Assembly: GCA_002255985.1 (NCBI GenBank)
Contig: NKIR01000011.1
Coordinates: forward strand, 28,110-92,109
DNA from: Sphingomonadaceae bacterium PASS1
GTDB lineage: Bacteria > Pseudomonadota > Alphaproteobacteria > Sphingomonadales > Sphingomonadaceae
Direction: 5' to 3'
DNA length: 64,000 nucleotides
Within the stretch, counting starts at the first letter, position 1. Each line of letters starts with the position of its first letter. This document shows positions 1 through 10,868 of this stretch, in pieces. The position numbers and the translations under genes were made by a program. The notes beneath the pieces are model-generated. The model did not search any database and was not told the DNA's origin. It was given only the letters and a program-made list of their open reading frames with translations.

Positions 1-2329
1 GCTCGATGAAATTACAAACGATATTACCGGCGCAACGCCAGCGTCGTTCGAACCGACGATCGATTATGTCGTCACCAAAATCCCGCGCTTTGCCTTTGAA
101 AAGTTCAAAGGTGCCGAGCCATTGTTGCACACGGCGATGAAATCCGTGGGCGAAGTGATGGCGATTGGCCGCAACATCCACGAGAGCCTGCAAAAGGCGC
201 TTCGTGGACTAGAAACCGGACTGTCGGGCTTCAATTATATCGACGCGCTTAAGGGGGCATCAAAAGATCAGCTTTCTGCCGAATTGAGCCGTGCGACGCC
301 AGACCGGCTGTTGGTCGCGGCACAAGCGCTGCGTGAGGGCATGAGCGTTGCCGAAATTCACGCAATTGCAAAGTTCGATCCGTGGTTCCTTGAACGGCTA
401 GAAGAGATCATTGCGGCGGAAAATGACGTCAAGACGAACGGCTTGCCCAATAGTGCCGAGGCGCTTCGTCGCCTGAAAGCCATGGGCTTTTCGGACAAGC
501 GGCTTGCGTATCTGGCGCTGGAATCGGTCAATATCCGTCCGGGTATGGAAACCGCAGTCCGCCGTGGTTCCGGAATTGCCATGCAGGCTGCGCGCGCGAT
601 GGCTGGCGCGGTGACGGAAGATGAAGTGCGTGCGCTGCGCCACAAATTGGGCGTGCGTCCCGTGTTCAAACGCATCGATACTTGCGCCGCCGAGTTCGAA
701 GCCAAAACGCCTTATATGTATTCGACCTATGAAGCCCCAAGCTTTGGCGCGCCGGAATGCGAGAGCCAGCCCACGGATCGCGAAAAGATCGTCATTCTGG
801 GCGGCGGACCGAACCGCATCGGGCAGGGGATTGAGTTCGATTATTGCTGCGTTCATGCCTGTTTTGCTCTCGCGGATGCCGGCTATGAAACGATCATGGT
901 CAACTGCAATCCGGAAACCGTGTCGACCGATTATGACACCAGCGACCGTTTGTATTTCGAGCCGCTGACGGCGGAAGATGTGCTGGAAATCCTGCATGTC
1001 GAACAGCAGAATGGCACGCTGAAGGGCGTCATCGTCCAGTTCGGCGGACAGACCCCGCTGAACCTCGCAAAGGCGCTTGAGGCAGCTGGCATCCCGATTT
1101 TGGGCACATCACCCGACGCCATCGATCTGGCCGAAGACCGCGAACGCTTTGCCGCGCTTATCAACAAGCTGAAGCTCAAGCAGCCCGAAAATGGCATTGC
1201 GCGCAGCCGTGACGAAGCCATCAAGGTCGCCGAAACCATTGGTTATCCGGTGCTGATGCGGCCGTCCTACGTGCTTGGCGGGCGTGCGATGGAGATTGTC
1301 GATACACAGGCGCAACTGGAAAACTACATCCAGACGGCCGTTATCGTCTCGGGCGACTCGCCTGTATTGATCGACAGCTATTTGCGGGACGCCATTGAGG
1401 TGGATGTTGATGCCTTGTGCGATGGCGACGAGGTAGTCGTTGCCGGCATATTGCAGCATATTGAGGAAGCTGGCGTCCACAGCGGAGATTCCGCCTGCAC
1501 CATCCCACCGTACAGCCTGCCCGATAACATCATCGCGGAAATCCGCCGCCAGACCGAATTGCTTGCGGTCAACCTGCATGTCCGCGGCCTGATGAACATT
1601 CAGTTCGCGATCAAGGATGGCGAGGTGTACCTGATTGAGGTCAATCCACGGGCAAGTCGGACCGTGCCTTTCGTCGCGAAGGCCATCGGCGCACCTATCG
1701 CCAAGATCGCCGCGCGCGTTATGGCGGGAGAAAAGCTCAAGGACTTGCCGCCTATCAACCTCGACATCGATTATATCGCGGTCAAGGAAGCGGTATTCCC
1801 GTTTGATCGCTTCCCCGGCGTTGACCCCGTCCTTTCGCCTGAAATGAAATCAACAGGCGAAGTCATGGGCATCGACAGGGACTTTGCAACGGCCTTTGCC
1901 AAATCGCAGATCGGCGCGCGGATGCCACCACCGATGGGCGGGAAGCTGTTCGTTTCGGTTAAAGACACGGACAAGCCGGTTATCGTCCCCGCTGTCAAAC
2001 AAGCGATTGCGTGCGGGTTTACCGTATGCGCAACGGACGGCACGGCAAATTATCTGCGGGAGCAAGGGATAGAGGTCGAGCGCGTGAACAAGGTCGCGCA
2101 GGGCCGCCCGCATATCGTCGACAAGATAAAAGACGGCGAAATCCAGCTGATTTTCAACACCACCGAAGGTTGGCAGAGCCTGAAAGACAGCGAAGAAATC
2201 CGCCGTTCCGCGTTGGTTGGCAAGGTTTCGCAATATACAACAGCCGCAGGAAGCATCGCTGTTGCACAGGCGATTGCGGCGCTGCAGCAACGGCAACTTG
2301 AAGTTCGGCCACTTCAAGACTATTATTAA
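1..2329 (+). CDS. carB: carbamoyl-phosphate synthase large subunit, 3' part (5' end outside window)
   Basis: Large subunit of carbamoyl-phosphate synthase, which makes carbamoyl phosphate from bicarbonate, ammonia (supplied by CarA) and two ATP for arginine and pyrimidine synthesis in the cytoplasm. The reading frame is open from base 2, so the gene enters from the left. An internal TTG at 122 is not the start. What is visible is the end of the first ATP-grasp half ([11 protein letters not shown]), the oligomerisation domain, the second ATP-grasp domain ([17 protein letters not shown], then [10 protein letters not shown] and [14 protein letters not shown]) and the C-terminal MGS-like allosteric domain ending in RPLQDYY. 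About 770 of the usual 1,080-1,110 residues are present. The assignment is very secure. Confidence 0.97.
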   Translation, partial: LDEITNDITGATPASFEPTIDYVVTKIPRFAFEKFKGAEPLLHTAMKSVGEVMAIGRNIHESLQKALRGLETGLSGFNYIDALKGASKDQLSAELSRATPDRLLVAAQALREGMSVAEIHAIAKFDPWFLERLEEIIAAENDVKTNGLPNSAEALRRLKAMGFSDKRLAYLALESVNIRPGMETAVRRGSGIAMQAARAMAGAVTEDEVRALRHKLGVRPVFKRIDTCAAEFEAKTPYMYSTYEAPSFGAPECESQPTDREKIVILGGGPNRIGQGIEFDYCCVHACFALADAGYETIMVNCNPETVSTDYDTSDRLYFEPLTAEDVLEILHVEQQNGTLKGVIVQFGGQTPLNLAKALEAAGIPILGTSPDAIDLAEDRERFAALINKLKLKQPENGIARSRDEAIKVAETIGYPVLMRPSYVLGGRAMEIVDTQAQLENYIQTAVIVSGDSPVLIDSYLRDAIEVDVDALCDGDEVVVAGILQHIEEAGVHSGDSACTIPPYSLPDNIIAEIRRQTELLAVNLHVRGLMNIQFAIKDGEVYLIEVNPRASRTVPFVAKAIGAPIAKIAARVMAGEKLKDLPPINLDIDYIAVKEAVFPFDRFPGVDPVLSPEMKSTGEVMGIDRDFATAFAKSQIGARMPPPMGGKLFVSVKDTDKPVIVPAVKQAIACGFTVCATDGTANYLREQGIEVERVNKVAQGRPHIVDKIKDGEIQLIFNTTEGWQSLKDSEEIRRSALVGKVSQYTTAAGSIAVAQAIAALQQRQLEVRPLQDYY

Positions 2330-2426
2330 GACGAGCAGTATCTTTCCCCGACAATTGAACTGCATATCGGATTGATGTTTATCATTTCTCCGGTCGGGAT
2401 GTTTTTGTGACGAAGGGTTTTGCCTG

Positions 2427-2903
2427 ATGGCGAGTTTTGAGAAATATCCGATGTTGGCTGAAGGCTATGAAAAGCTTACAACCGACTTGAAACGCCTTCG
2501 TGATGAGCGACCATTGATTGTGGAAGCAATTGAGGAAGCGCGTGCGCATGGCGATCTGTCGGAAAATGCCGAATATCATGCTGCCAAGGAACGCCAGGGT
2601 CAGGTTGAAGCCGCGATTTCAGAAATCGAAGACAAGATCGGTCGCGCACAAATTATCGATCCGACGACTTTGTCGGGCGACAAGATTGTTTTCGGCGCAA
2701 CGGTGACGTTGATGGACGAAGACGATAAGCCCGTGCGTTATCAGCTTGTGGGTGAAACCGAAGCCGATGCGAAGGCTGGCCGTATTTCATACAACTCGCC
2801 ATTGGGTCGCGCGCTTATTGGGCGGATTGCCGACGATGAAGTCGAAGTTACTGTGCCATCGGGTGACAAATTTTATCTCGTCTCCAAAATCGAGTTCATC
2901 TGA
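2427..2903 (+). CDS. greA: transcription elongation factor GreA
   Basis: GreA enters the secondary channel of RNA polymerase and stimulates cleavage of backtracked RNA. The protein has the normal length of 158 residues, with an N-terminal antiparallel coiled coil (about 1-75) that carries the acidic tip within the segment [18 protein letters not shown]-terminal FKBP-like domain follows, with the family ending [10 protein letters not shown] and a final VSKIEFI. An ATG start is preceded by GAAGGG about ten bases upstream. It lies 97 bases after carB in the same direction, a common alphaproteobacterial arrangement. Confidence 0.97.
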   Translation: MASFEKYPMLAEGYEKLTTDLKRLRDERPLIVEAIEEARAHGDLSENAEYHAAKERQGQVEAAISEIEDKIGRAQIIDPTTLSGDKIVFGATVTLMDEDDKPVRYQLVGETEADAKAGRISYNSPLGRALIGRIADDEVEVTVPSGDKFYLVSKIEFI

Positions 2904-2939
2904 ACATGCGTTTCGTCATGAAGCGCCGTAATATTTGAC

Positions 2940-3602
2940 ATGCAGTTTCCCAGCGGACCTGTCACCAACGCACTCATCATCATCAATCTGGCAGTTGCTG
3001 CCATTTTGCTGGTGCCTTCATGGTGGCAATATGCTGTCGTTTCGGGCGGGCTATTCCCGATACGGTTAAGCGGCGATAGCTCCGCGTTTGGTGACATAAC
3101 ATTTCTCGTGCCGGCGTTGCTCACGCCGCTCACGGCCGCATTTTTGCATGGTGGGATCGCACACGTCATCATGAACATGCTGATGCTTTTGCTGATCGGC
3201 AAAATGGTTGAACGCGTTTTGGGCGGCGGTCTCTTTTTGGCGCTGTACTTTGTGTCGGCTTATGTCGCTGCGGGTACTGAGTGGCTCGCTGCATATCTGC
3301 AATTGCCGATGTCTTTGGACATGATGGCGCCTGCAATTGGCGCAAGCGGCGCGATATCGGGGGTTATTGGGGCTTATGTATTGCTGTTCCCGAACAAACA
3401 GCCAAAGCCTTGGGGGCCGGTTCCTGCAGGGATCGCGCGTCCGCTCCATCTGACCCTGGCCTGGATTGGCCTGAACCTCGCGATGGGCTTTGTCGGACCG
3501 GGCTTAGGCATCGGCATTGCCATCTGGTCGCATATCGGTGGTTTTGTGATTGGGCTGGCTCTGGCACGGCCATTGCTGCTGTGGCGATATCGTAAGGCCT
3601 GA
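2940..3602 (+). CDS. rhomboid family intramembrane serine protease
   Basis: Predicted inner-membrane protease of the rhomboid family (220 residues, about six membrane spans). The catalytic dyad is visible: Ser136 in GASG and His198 in WSHIGG. The second-helix signature HGGIAHVIMNM (His70, His75, Asn79), which forms the oxyanion region, is also present, so the enzyme should be active. Substrates cannot be inferred. It begins 36 bases after greA on the same strand and faces the leftward envelope gene set. Confidence 0.9.
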   Translation: MQFPSGPVTNALIIINLAVAAILLVPSWWQYAVVSGGLFPIRLSGDSSAFGDITFLVPALLTPLTAAFLHGGIAHVIMNMLMLLLIGKMVERVLGGGLFLALYFVSAYVAAGTEWLAAYLQLPMSLDMMAPAIGASGAISGVIGAYVLLFPNKQPKPWGPVPAGIARPLHLTLAWIGLNLAMGFVGPGLGIGIAIWSHIGGFVIGLALARPLLLWRYRKA

Positions 3603-3603
3603 G

Positions 3604-3645
3604 GCGTTGACGTCACCCTGATGGGTTCACGGTGACGTGCAATGC
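3604..3645. terminator. hairpin between convergent genes, possible bidirectional terminator
   Basis: ACGTCACC (3610-3617) pairs perfectly with GGTGACGT (3631-3638) around a 13-base loop. The stem can be extended by GCGTTG against CAATGC with one bulged base. It lies between the ends of the rhomboid and DUF4170 genes. There is no T-run, so intrinsic termination is inferred from position and stem only. Confidence 0.45.
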
Positions 3646-3650
3646 GGGAT

Positions 3651-3869
3651 TTACGCGTCCGGTTGCAGCAACTTGTGCAAATGAACGACGACATATTTCA
3701 TTTCGGCATCATCAACTGTGCGCTGTGCGGCGGCCCGCCACGCTTCTTCAGCGCTGGCATAGTCCGGAAACATGCCAACAATGTCCAATTTTTCTAAATC
3801 CGTAAACTTCAACGTCTGTGGGTTTTCAACCCGTCCACCAAAGACGAGATGCAATTTTGTGTCGGTCAC
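3651..3869 (-). CDS. DUF4170 domain-containing protein
   Basis: Small soluble protein of 72 residues matching the alphaproteobacterial DUF4170 family. The motif LHLVFGGRV is followed by LDIVGMFPDYASAEEAW and the ending VVVHLHKLL. No biochemical role is established for the family. I chose GTG at 3869 because it gives the family-like start MTDTKLHLVFGG with GGA seven bases upstream; a TTG at 3881 is the longer alternative. It is the last of a run of leftward genes for small envelope-associated proteins. Confidence 0.8.
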   Translation of the reverse strand: MTDTKLHLVFGGRVENPQTLKFTDLEKLDIVGMFPDYASAEEAWRAAAQRTVDDAEMKYVVVHLHKLLQPDA

Positions 3870-3881
3870 GCTGTTATCCAA

Positions 3882-4385
3882 TTATTTTTCTTTGGCAGCA
3901 TCCGTTGCCGCCTGACTCGCGGCTTTTACAGCGACAGCGGCTTTGCTGACAAGGTCCCTAAATTGCAAACGCAACGCGTCGCCGTTCAGGCCAAGGCTTT
4001 CGACCTTATCCTTACCGGCGGCTTTCGCGGCTTCAACCATTTTGCGGGCCTTTTTGTTCAGCTTTTTACCGGCTTTGCCCAAAACTTTCGTTTCGCGCTC
4101 TGTACGCGGCAAAAGCGCGCCGAAGATTGCGCCGATCGCGATGCCGCCCAGAATGATGGCCAACGGATTTTTGTCGATGCCGTCGCTGGTCTTATCTTTG
4201 GCCTTGCGTGCCAGTTCGCGCGATTGTTGCACACCGATTGCGGCCGCGCCCTTGCCCTTTTCATATGCTTCAGATGCCTTGGCACGTGCTGCAGCGGTGG
4301 ATTGCGTCGTTTTCGCCTTCGCGGTTGCAAGGCTGTCTTTCGCGCTGTCAGCTGCGGTTTTGATGCTGTCGCCAATCTTGCTCAT
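3882..4385 (-). CDS. alanine/lysine-rich protein with a glycine-zipper segment
   Basis: Unassigned protein of 167 residues. The first 70 residues are a charged Ala/Lys-rich helix of the DUF883/YtxH kind. A single hydrophobic glycine-zipper stretch (AIILGGIAIGAIFGALLP, about 75-92) probably crosses or inserts in the membrane, and a second basic helical part follows. The ATG has AGGA about eight bases upstream. The layout suggests an envelope-anchored stress protein, but this is inference from composition. It sits between the DUF4170 gene and another membrane protein gene in the same direction. Confidence 0.65.
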   Translation of the reverse strand: MSKIGDSIKTAADSAKDSLATAKAKTTQSTAAARAKASEAYEKGKGAAAIGVQQSRELARKAKDKTSDGIDKNPLAIILGGIAIGAIFGALLPRTERETKVLGKAGKKLNKKARKMVEAAKAAGKDKVESLGLNGDALRLQFRDLVSKAAVAVKAASQAATDAAKEK

Positions 4386-4409
4386 GTTTCGTTCCTATAT
4401 CATCCTATA

Positions 4410-4745
4410 TCAATCGCCAACGGGCGCGTTTGTTTTACTCTTTCGCAAGCTTGAAATCCAACGCGAAATCGGACGGCGGGCGGCCACCAATAATGTTGCT
4501 GCGCCGAGTATGCCGATCAACGGTGCTTTCTTCTTCACGACTTGGATGGTCTCATCCGCAGCCTTTTTTGCCTGCGATTTTTTCAAAGCGACCAGCTTGC
4601 GAACCTGGTTGCGGGGGTTGAGAATATCCTGAGCAACGGCGATGCTGCCCTTAAGCTTACGCCGAAGATTACGCCGTTCTGCATGCGACAATATAACGCT
4701 TTCGCGGTCTGTGACAACCGGGTCTTCAGGTAAGATCGTCGACAT
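4410..4745 (-). CDS. small single-span membrane protein of unknown function
   Basis: A 111-residue protein with a basic amphipathic N-terminal half and one hydrophobic segment (APLIGILGAATLLVAA, about 74-90) before a short basic tail. It resembles the DUF3618-type partner that often follows a holin-X-like gene, but I cannot place it in the family with certainty. The start overlaps the end of the upstream gene by 20 bases, which suggests translational coupling with it. Confidence 0.6.
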   Translation of the reverse strand: MSTILPEDPVVTDRESVILSHAERRNLRRKLKGSIAVAQDILNPRNQVRKLVALKKSQAKKAADETIQVVKKKAPLIGILGAATLLVAARRPISRWISSLRKSKTNAPVGD

Positions 4746-5133
4746 TCTCTTGCATTTCCGGAAAGTAAACTTTCCTCATCCATTTTCGTGCCAGCGTTCC
4801 AAAAATGACCGCAACGACGATAAACGTGAAAGTGACAACCAACGTGGCCGCCAGCGGACCGATTAACGGGGCCAAAGTCAGCACCAGCCCCAACACAAAC
4901 GCGATTGATGCGCCGATGAGTGCGAACGCCGCAATCGCGCCATAGAGGAACGCAGATCGGAACACGTGCCGCATGTAATCAAGACGCGAACGGTAATATT
5001 GCATTTCTGCCTTCACCAGCGCGCGCAGGTCTTCCATCACCAACGAAACCTGTTCGCTTGCGGTCGCTTCTGCCGGTTTCGGGCTATCCTCCACCAATTC
5101 GTCCTGACGCTGATCCATAAACATTGGTTTCAC
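4726..5133 (-). CDS. holin-X/YqjE-like membrane protein (phage holin family)
   Basis: A 135-residue protein with an acidic N-terminus, an amphipathic helix (LRALVKAEMQYYRSRLDYMR) and two hydrophobic segments at about 60-82 and 87-110. This matches the YqjE/Actinobacterial Holin-X superfamily, which despite its name is usually a chromosomal envelope protein. Starts are possible at GTG 5133, ATG 5124 or ATG 5118; no clear ribosome site decides, and the longest is given. It heads a coupled pair with the one-span protein downstream. Confidence 0.65.
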   Translation of the reverse strand: MKPMFMDQRQDELVEDSPKPAEATASEQVSLVMEDLRALVKAEMQYYRSRLDYMRHVFRSAFLYGAIAAFALIGASIAFVLGLVLTLAPLIGPLAATLVVTFTFIVVAVIFGTLARKWMRKVYFPEMQENVDDLT

Positions 5134-5179
5134 TTATCGGTCAAAAGCGGCCTTTTGCAAAGCCGCTAATGCTGTCTAA

Positions 5180-5731
5180 TTAGGCGTCCTTGCCGCCTGA
5201 GCGAATGAGGCGTGCGAGTACAAAACCAATGGCTGCTGCCGCGCCAACCGCAACTGCCGGGCTTTTGCGGACAAACTGGCGGGCATCATCGGCCAAGGCA
5301 TCGACATCTTTTGCGTTCATCTTGCCAGCGAAGCCTTCAACCATGTCTGCTGCGCTACGGGCGTAATCGCCATATTGCTTGCCGACATTGTCATCGATGG
5401 TCGCAGCGCTGTCGCGGATAAGCTTACCAATGCTGCCGACGGCTTCAGTGGCGCGGTCCTTGCCTTTTTCAGCCGCGGCGCGCGCGCTGTCGGTTGCCTT
5501 CGATTTGAAATCATTCATTTCTGATTTGACCTTTGATTTAACGTCGCCCGTTTTGCCATTAGCAGGCTGCGCCTTTGCCACGGCCTTTGGCGCGGAAGTC
5601 GTCGCCGCGGGTTTTGCGGCCTTGGTAGCGGCTGGCTTAACTGCTGCTGTCTTCGCAGCCGCTGGCTTGGCGGTTGCTTTTTTCACGGGCGCTGGTTTCG
5701 CCGCCGCTTTTGGCTTTTCAGTTTCGGCCAT
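5180..5731 (-). CDS. DUF883/ElaB-like protein with Ala-Lys-Pro-rich N-terminus
   Basis: A 183-residue protein. Residues 1-60 are a low-complexity Ala/Lys/Pro repeat resembling histone H1 tails (repeated KPAA and KAA units). A long helical region follows, then a C-terminal membrane anchor (KSPAVAVGAAAAIGFVLARL) before a basic tail. That C-terminal pattern is typical of ElaB/YqjD-type DUF883 proteins, which in E. coli associate with ribosomes at the inner membrane in stationary phase. The same role here is inference. The ATG has AGGAG nine bases upstream. It is the first gene of the leftward envelope set and is divergent from eno. Confidence 0.65.
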   Translation of the reverse strand: MAETEKPKAAAKPAPVKKATAKPAAAKTAAVKPAATKAAKPAATTSAPKAVAKAQPANGKTGDVKSKVKSEMNDFKSKATDSARAAAEKGKDRATEAVGSIGKLIRDSAATIDDNVGKQYGDYARSAADMVEGFAGKMNAKDVDALADDARQFVRKSPAVAVGAAAAIGFVLARLIRSGGKDA

Positions 5732-5841
5732 GGGAATATGCTCCTATCGGTTAAGTGCGGGCACTCAAATGGGCGCCGCGATATCTCATATTTGTACGGG
5801 CGGTGCCTTAGTCAACTATAGCACCATAAAATTACATTTAA

Positions 5842-7206
<1,365 letters not shown>

Positions 7207-7252
7207 CCCCTCCTTTCTTGCCATTTTTGCGAAAATATGATTCTGTCTGAAT

Positions 7253-7564
7253 ATGGTGCGTTCAAACCGGAAGCCTGAATATGTGAAGTCGGTGATTGGG
7301 CCAGCGTTGGCGCTTGTCGCTTTGCTGGGTATTGCGTCTTATGCGCTTCTTGGGCCAACCGGCATCATTGCGTGGACCGACTATCGGGCGGCGCTGAGCG
7401 AGCGTAAAATTGAACTAGCCAAATTACAAAAGGAGCGGGACGCTCTGCGGAATCGGCAGTTGCTTCTGGACCGCGACAATGTCGACCCTGACTTGGCCGG
7501 TGAGTTAATGCGCAAGGAATTGAACGTTGTTGCCCCGGATGAGGTTGTTGTTCCTTTAAAGTGA
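7253..7564 (+). CDS. ftsB: septum formation initiator FtsB/DivIC family protein
   Basis: Bitopic cell-division protein that forms a complex with FtsL and FtsQ at the septum. It has 103 residues: a short cytoplasmic N-terminus, one membrane span at about 15-33, and then a periplasmic coiled coil (about 42-70) with heptad-like Leu/Ile spacing. The position directly after eno is conserved in many proteobacteria and supports the call. Confidence 0.88.
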   Translation: MVRSNRKPEYVKSVIGPALALVALLGIASYALLGPTGIIAWTDYRAALSERKIELAKLQKERDALRNRQLLLDRDNVDPDLAGELMRKELNVVAPDEVVVPLK

Positions 7565-7689
7565 TACATTCGTCATAGAATGAATAGCTATGCAGTGCAT
7601 TCCGGTGCGGAAAAGCGCTTTTCACCTTGGTCGATTTTGACTAGGCGACAATGCATGCGCATATAAAAATTCCACCAAAGGAACTTGTT

Positions 7690-8760
7690 TTGGCAACCAC
7701 CCCAGCGAAAAAATCTGTGTCGAAGAAGGCCAGTGTGAGCGAAGACGCCGCGCGCGCCAACCGCGAGCGTCCGAGCGAACCAAAGCCATATAAGGCGTCC
7801 AAAGAAGAGCTTTTAAAGTTCTATCGCGACATGCTGTTGATCCGCCGTTTTGAAGAAAAAGCGGGGCAGTTATATGGTCTGGGCCTGATCGGTGGGTTTT
7901 GCCATTTGTACATCGGCCAAGAAGCCGTCGCCATTGGCCTCCAATCCGCGCTGACGCCGGGCAAGGATAGCGTCATCACGGGCTATCGTGACCATGGACA
8001 TATGTTGGCATATGGCATTGATCCCAATCTGATCATGGCGGAACTGACTGGCCGTGCGGCGGGCATTTCGCAGGGCAAGGGCGGGTCGATGCACATGTTT
8101 TCGACCGAGCATAAATTCTACGGCGGCCATGGTATCGTCGGCGCGCAAGTATCGTTAGGTGCGGGCCTTGCGTTCGGTCACAAATATTCGAACGATGGCG
8201 GGGTGTGCCTCGCATATTTCGGCGACGGTGCGTCTAACCAAGGACAGGTCTACGAAAGCTTTAACATGGCGGAATTGTGGAAGCTTCCGATCATTTTCGT
8301 CATTGAGAATAACCAATATGCGATGGGCACCAGCGTAAACCGCGCGTCGTCCGAGGACCAATTGTACCGCCGCGGTGAAAGCTTCCGTATTCCCGGCATT
8401 CAGGTTGACGGTATGGACGTTCTCGCCGTGCGAGGCGCAGCCGAGGTCGCATTGGATTGGGTGCGCAGCGGCAAGGGGCCGGTGTTGCTCGAAATGAAGA
8501 CGTACCGTTATCGCGGGCACTCTATGTCTGATCCGGCGAAGTACAGAAGCCGCGATGAAGTGCAGTCGGTACGTGACAACAGCGACCCTATTGAGGGATG
8601 CAAGGCGTATCTGGCCGACCTTGGCGTGGGCGATGACGAGTTGAAGGCCATTGAGAAGGAAATCCGGAAAATCGTGAATGAATCTGCTGATTTTGCGGAA
8701 GCATCGCCTGAACCGGATTTGTCCGAACTATATACTGACGTGTTGGTGGAGCAATATTGA
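7690..8760 (+). CDS. pdhA: pyruvate dehydrogenase E1 component subunit alpha
   Basis: Thiamine-diphosphate enzyme subunit that decarboxylates pyruvate and passes the acetyl group to lipoyl-E2. The ThDP-binding motif runs from [15 protein letters not shown] to the NN of VIENNQY. The active-site loop includes [17 protein letters not shown], the region of the regulated serine in E1-alpha proteins. I prefer the TTG at 7690 (reading [13 protein letters not shown]) because AAAGGA lies seven bases upstream. ATG 7651 would add 13 residues with no ribosome site. The Ala/Lys-rich leader of about 30 residues is typical of the group. A palindrome, GAAAAGCGCTTTTC (7610-7623), lies in the gap after ftsB. 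The stop overlaps the pdhB start by one base. Confidence 0.95.
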   Translation: MATTPAKKSVSKKASVSEDAARANRERPSEPKPYKASKEELLKFYRDMLLIRRFEEKAGQLYGLGLIGGFCHLYIGQEAVAIGLQSALTPGKDSVITGYRDHGHMLAYGIDPNLIMAELTGRAAGISQGKGGSMHMFSTEHKFYGGHGIVGAQVSLGAGLAFGHKYSNDGGVCLAYFGDGASNQGQVYESFNMAELWKLPIIFVIENNQYAMGTSVNRASSEDQLYRRGESFRIPGIQVDGMDVLAVRGAAEVALDWVRSGKGPVLLEMKTYRYRGHSMSDPAKYRSRDEVQSVRDNSDPIEGCKAYLADLGVGDDELKAIEKEIRKIVNESADFAEASPEPDLSELYTDVLVEQY

Positions 8761-10109
8761 TGGCAATAGAACTGAAAATGCCCGCGCTTTCGCCAACAAT
8801 GGAAGAAGGCACGCTTGCCAGATGGTTGGTTAAGGAAGGCGATAGCGTCAAGTCTGGCGATATCCTTGCCGAGATCGAAACCGATAAGGCGACGATGGAG
8901 TTTGAAGCGGTTGATGAGGGCGTGATTACCTCCATTTCCGTGCCCGAGGGCACCGACGGCGTGAAGGTGGGCACCGTGATTGCGCTTATCTCCAGCGACG
9001 ATGAGGCTGCGGCTCCAGTAAAAACCACCCCAGCGCCAGCCGTCGCACCGACGCCTGCTCCTGAGGTCGTGGTTACGGTCGCTCCCGTTGCTCCGAAGAC
9101 TGCGCCTACCGCAATCGATGGAGCTGCGATGCAGTCGGTTACTTTGCGTGAAGCTTTGCGTGACGCAATGGCGGAAGAAATGCGCCGCGATGACCGCGTA
9201 TTTGTCATGGGTGAGGAAGTTGCCGAATATCAGGGCGCTTACAAAGTTACGCAGGGCTTGCTTGACGAATTCGGCGCCCGCCGCGTTATCGATACGCCAA
9301 TTACCGAATATGGCTTTGCAGGTATCGGCACTGGCGCCGCGATGGGCGGGCTTCGCCCCGTCATCGAATTCATGACGTTTAACTTTGCGATGCAGGCCAT
9401 TGATCACATCATCAACTCAGCGGCAAAGACAAATTACATGTCGGGTGGCCAGATGCGCTGCCCCATCGTGTTCCGTGGTCCAAACGGTGCCGCAGCGCGC
9501 GTCGGCGCGCAACACAGCCAGAATTACGCGCCATGGTATGCCGGCGTACCCGGCCTGATTGTAATTGCACCCTATGATGCCGCAGACGCCAAAGGCTTGT
9601 TGAAGGCCGCGATCCGATGCGAGGACCCTGTCGTGTTCCTCGAAAACGAATTGCTTTACGGTCGCACGTTTGAAGTTCCCGCAGGGGACGACCATGTGCT
9701 GCCGATTGGTAAGGCACGCATCATGCGTGAAGGCACAGACGTTACTATCGTGAGCTATTCCATTGGCGTGGGGTTGTCATTGGAGGCAGCTGACAAATTA
9801 GCCGCCGAAGGCATCAGCGCGGAAGTTATCGACCTACGCACCATTCGTCCGCTGGATACGCAAACCGTGCTCGCGAGCCTTGCAAAAACCAATCGTCTTG
9901 TTGTGGCCGAAGAAGGTTGGCCGGTTTGTTCGGTTGGCAGCGAAATCCTTGCGGTGTGTATGGAGCAGGGCTTCGATGATCTCGACGCCCCCGTCTTGCG
10001 CATCACGAACGAAGATGTTCCGATGCCTTATGCTGCCAATTTGGAGAAGGCGACGCTCATTAACGCCGACAAGATTGTTGCTGGCGTGCGCAAAACGCTA
10101 GGTCTTTAG
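8760..10109 (+). CDS. pdhB: pyruvate dehydrogenase E1 component subunit beta with N-terminal lipoyl domain
   Basis: E1-beta subunit of the pyruvate dehydrogenase complex, 449 residues. Residues 1-80 form a biotinyl-lipoyl domain with the lipoylated lysine in [11 protein letters not shown] flexible Ala/Pro/Val-rich linker (about 82-118) follows, and then the transketolase-type pyrimidine-binding and C-terminal domains ([44 protein letters not shown]). A lipoyl domain fused to E1-beta is a known alphaproteobacterial feature. The ATG overlaps the pdhA stop (TGATG), which indicates coupled translation. The E2 gene is not adjacent; transcription runs into a short gap before convergent tad-like genes. 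Confidence 0.96.
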   Translation: MAIELKMPALSPTMEEGTLARWLVKEGDSVKSGDILAEIETDKATMEFEAVDEGVITSISVPEGTDGVKVGTVIALISSDDEAAAPVKTTPAPAVAPTPAPEVVVTVAPVAPKTAPTAIDGAAMQSVTLREALRDAMAEEMRRDDRVFVMGEEVAEYQGAYKVTQGLLDEFGARRVIDTPITEYGFAGIGTGAAMGGLRPVIEFMTFNFAMQAIDHIINSAAKTNYMSGGQMRCPIVFRGPNGAAARVGAQHSQNYAPWYAGVPGLIVIAPYDAADAKGLLKAAIRCEDPVVFLENELLYGRTFEVPAGDDHVLPIGKARIMREGTDVTIVSYSIGVGLSLEAADKLAAEGISAEVIDLRTIRPLDTQTVLASLAKTNRLVVAEEGWPVCSVGSEILAVCMEQGFDDLDAPVLRITNEDVPMPYAANLEKATLINADKIVAGVRKTLGL

Positions 10110-10130
10110 AGGTAGAGTCATTGCCCCGCT

Positions 10131-10865
10131 CTATGTCCATGGACAGGTCGCGGCGGTTACATTCTCAACGTTGTAGATGCCGTCGCTTCCAACCGGACCA
10201 ACGGTGTCACGGTTCTCTCGAACGACCATTGATGCAACTTGGCTGATTGTTCTGTCGGTCAGTTTCGAAAAGCCGTTTACGATCAGCGGTTTGAAGTAAT
10301 ATTGCAGTTCAACGAACATCAATACGCCTCCAGGTGGAGGGGATACTTGCCGTCCGACAGGGCCAATTCCTGTGATGCTGGTCGCTGTCGACTTGGTGCC
10401 GTAGTTGGAGGAATAAAAAGCGGCGGAGCCAGCACAACGTTGCCACCGGATACGATAGCGCGGCGCCGAAGCGTTGAATGCGGCCACCTGTTCAACACTG
10501 GATAAAATGATCCGGGTGTTACCGCGAATAGACAGCACGCCGGTTATTGGATCGATATAAGAGTGGCTTCCGCTAACGGCGATGCGGTCGCCCTCACGCA
10601 AGGAACCTTCAAAAACGTCTTTGATTTGCGCTTCGGAAATGGTCTTGTTTGCAGTCGGCGTTGTTGAACCAATTCGCGCTGCACTATCTGCGGTGTGAAT
10701 TGTAATCTGGTTTAGCTGCATGATAACGGAAGCGTAGTTTGCGGTTTCGACGCCACATACAACCAGGCCGATAAAGAACGGCAACGAGACCGCAAGCTCA
10801 ACCATGGCCAAACCACTTTCGTTGCGCTTTAGCTGGCGGAAAGTGCTGAGAAGTTTGTTTTCCAT
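10131..10865 (-). CDS. TadE-like pilus assembly / minor pseudopilin protein
   Basis: A 244-residue protein with the TadE/TadG N-terminal signature: a basic leader, then NESGLAMVELAVSLPFFIGL, where a glutamate follows a prepilin-like site at the start of a hydrophobic helix. The remainder is an extracytoplasmic domain with Cys residues in RWQRCAGSAAF and near the C-terminus (AATCPWT), possibly a disulfide. It is the last of three leftward genes for TadE/TadG-like proteins separated by 3 and 14 bases. No tadA, tadB, tadC or pilin gene is in the window, so the secretion apparatus must be elsewhere. Confidence 0.72.
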   Translation of the reverse strand: MENKLLSTFRQLKRNESGLAMVELAVSLPFFIGLVVCGVETANYASVIMQLNQITIHTADSAARIGSTTPTANKTISEAQIKDVFEGSLREGDRIAVSGSHSYIDPITGVLSIRGNTRIILSSVEQVAAFNASAPRYRIRWQRCAGSAAFYSSNYGTKSTATSITGIGPVGRQVSPPPGGVLMFVELQYYFKPLIVNGFSKLTDRTISQVASMVVRENRDTVGPVGSDGIYNVENVTAATCPWT

Positions 10866-10868
10866 GTT

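Noticed and set aside
4726..5133. Holin-like gene as evidence of a prophage near 5 kb
   Set aside because: Holin-X/YqjE proteins are ordinary chromosomal envelope proteins, and no phage genes surround it.
8508..9407. 299-codon frame antisense to the end of pdhA and first half of pdhB
   Set aside because: Both sense genes are certain, and the antisense protein shows no domain or plausible start.
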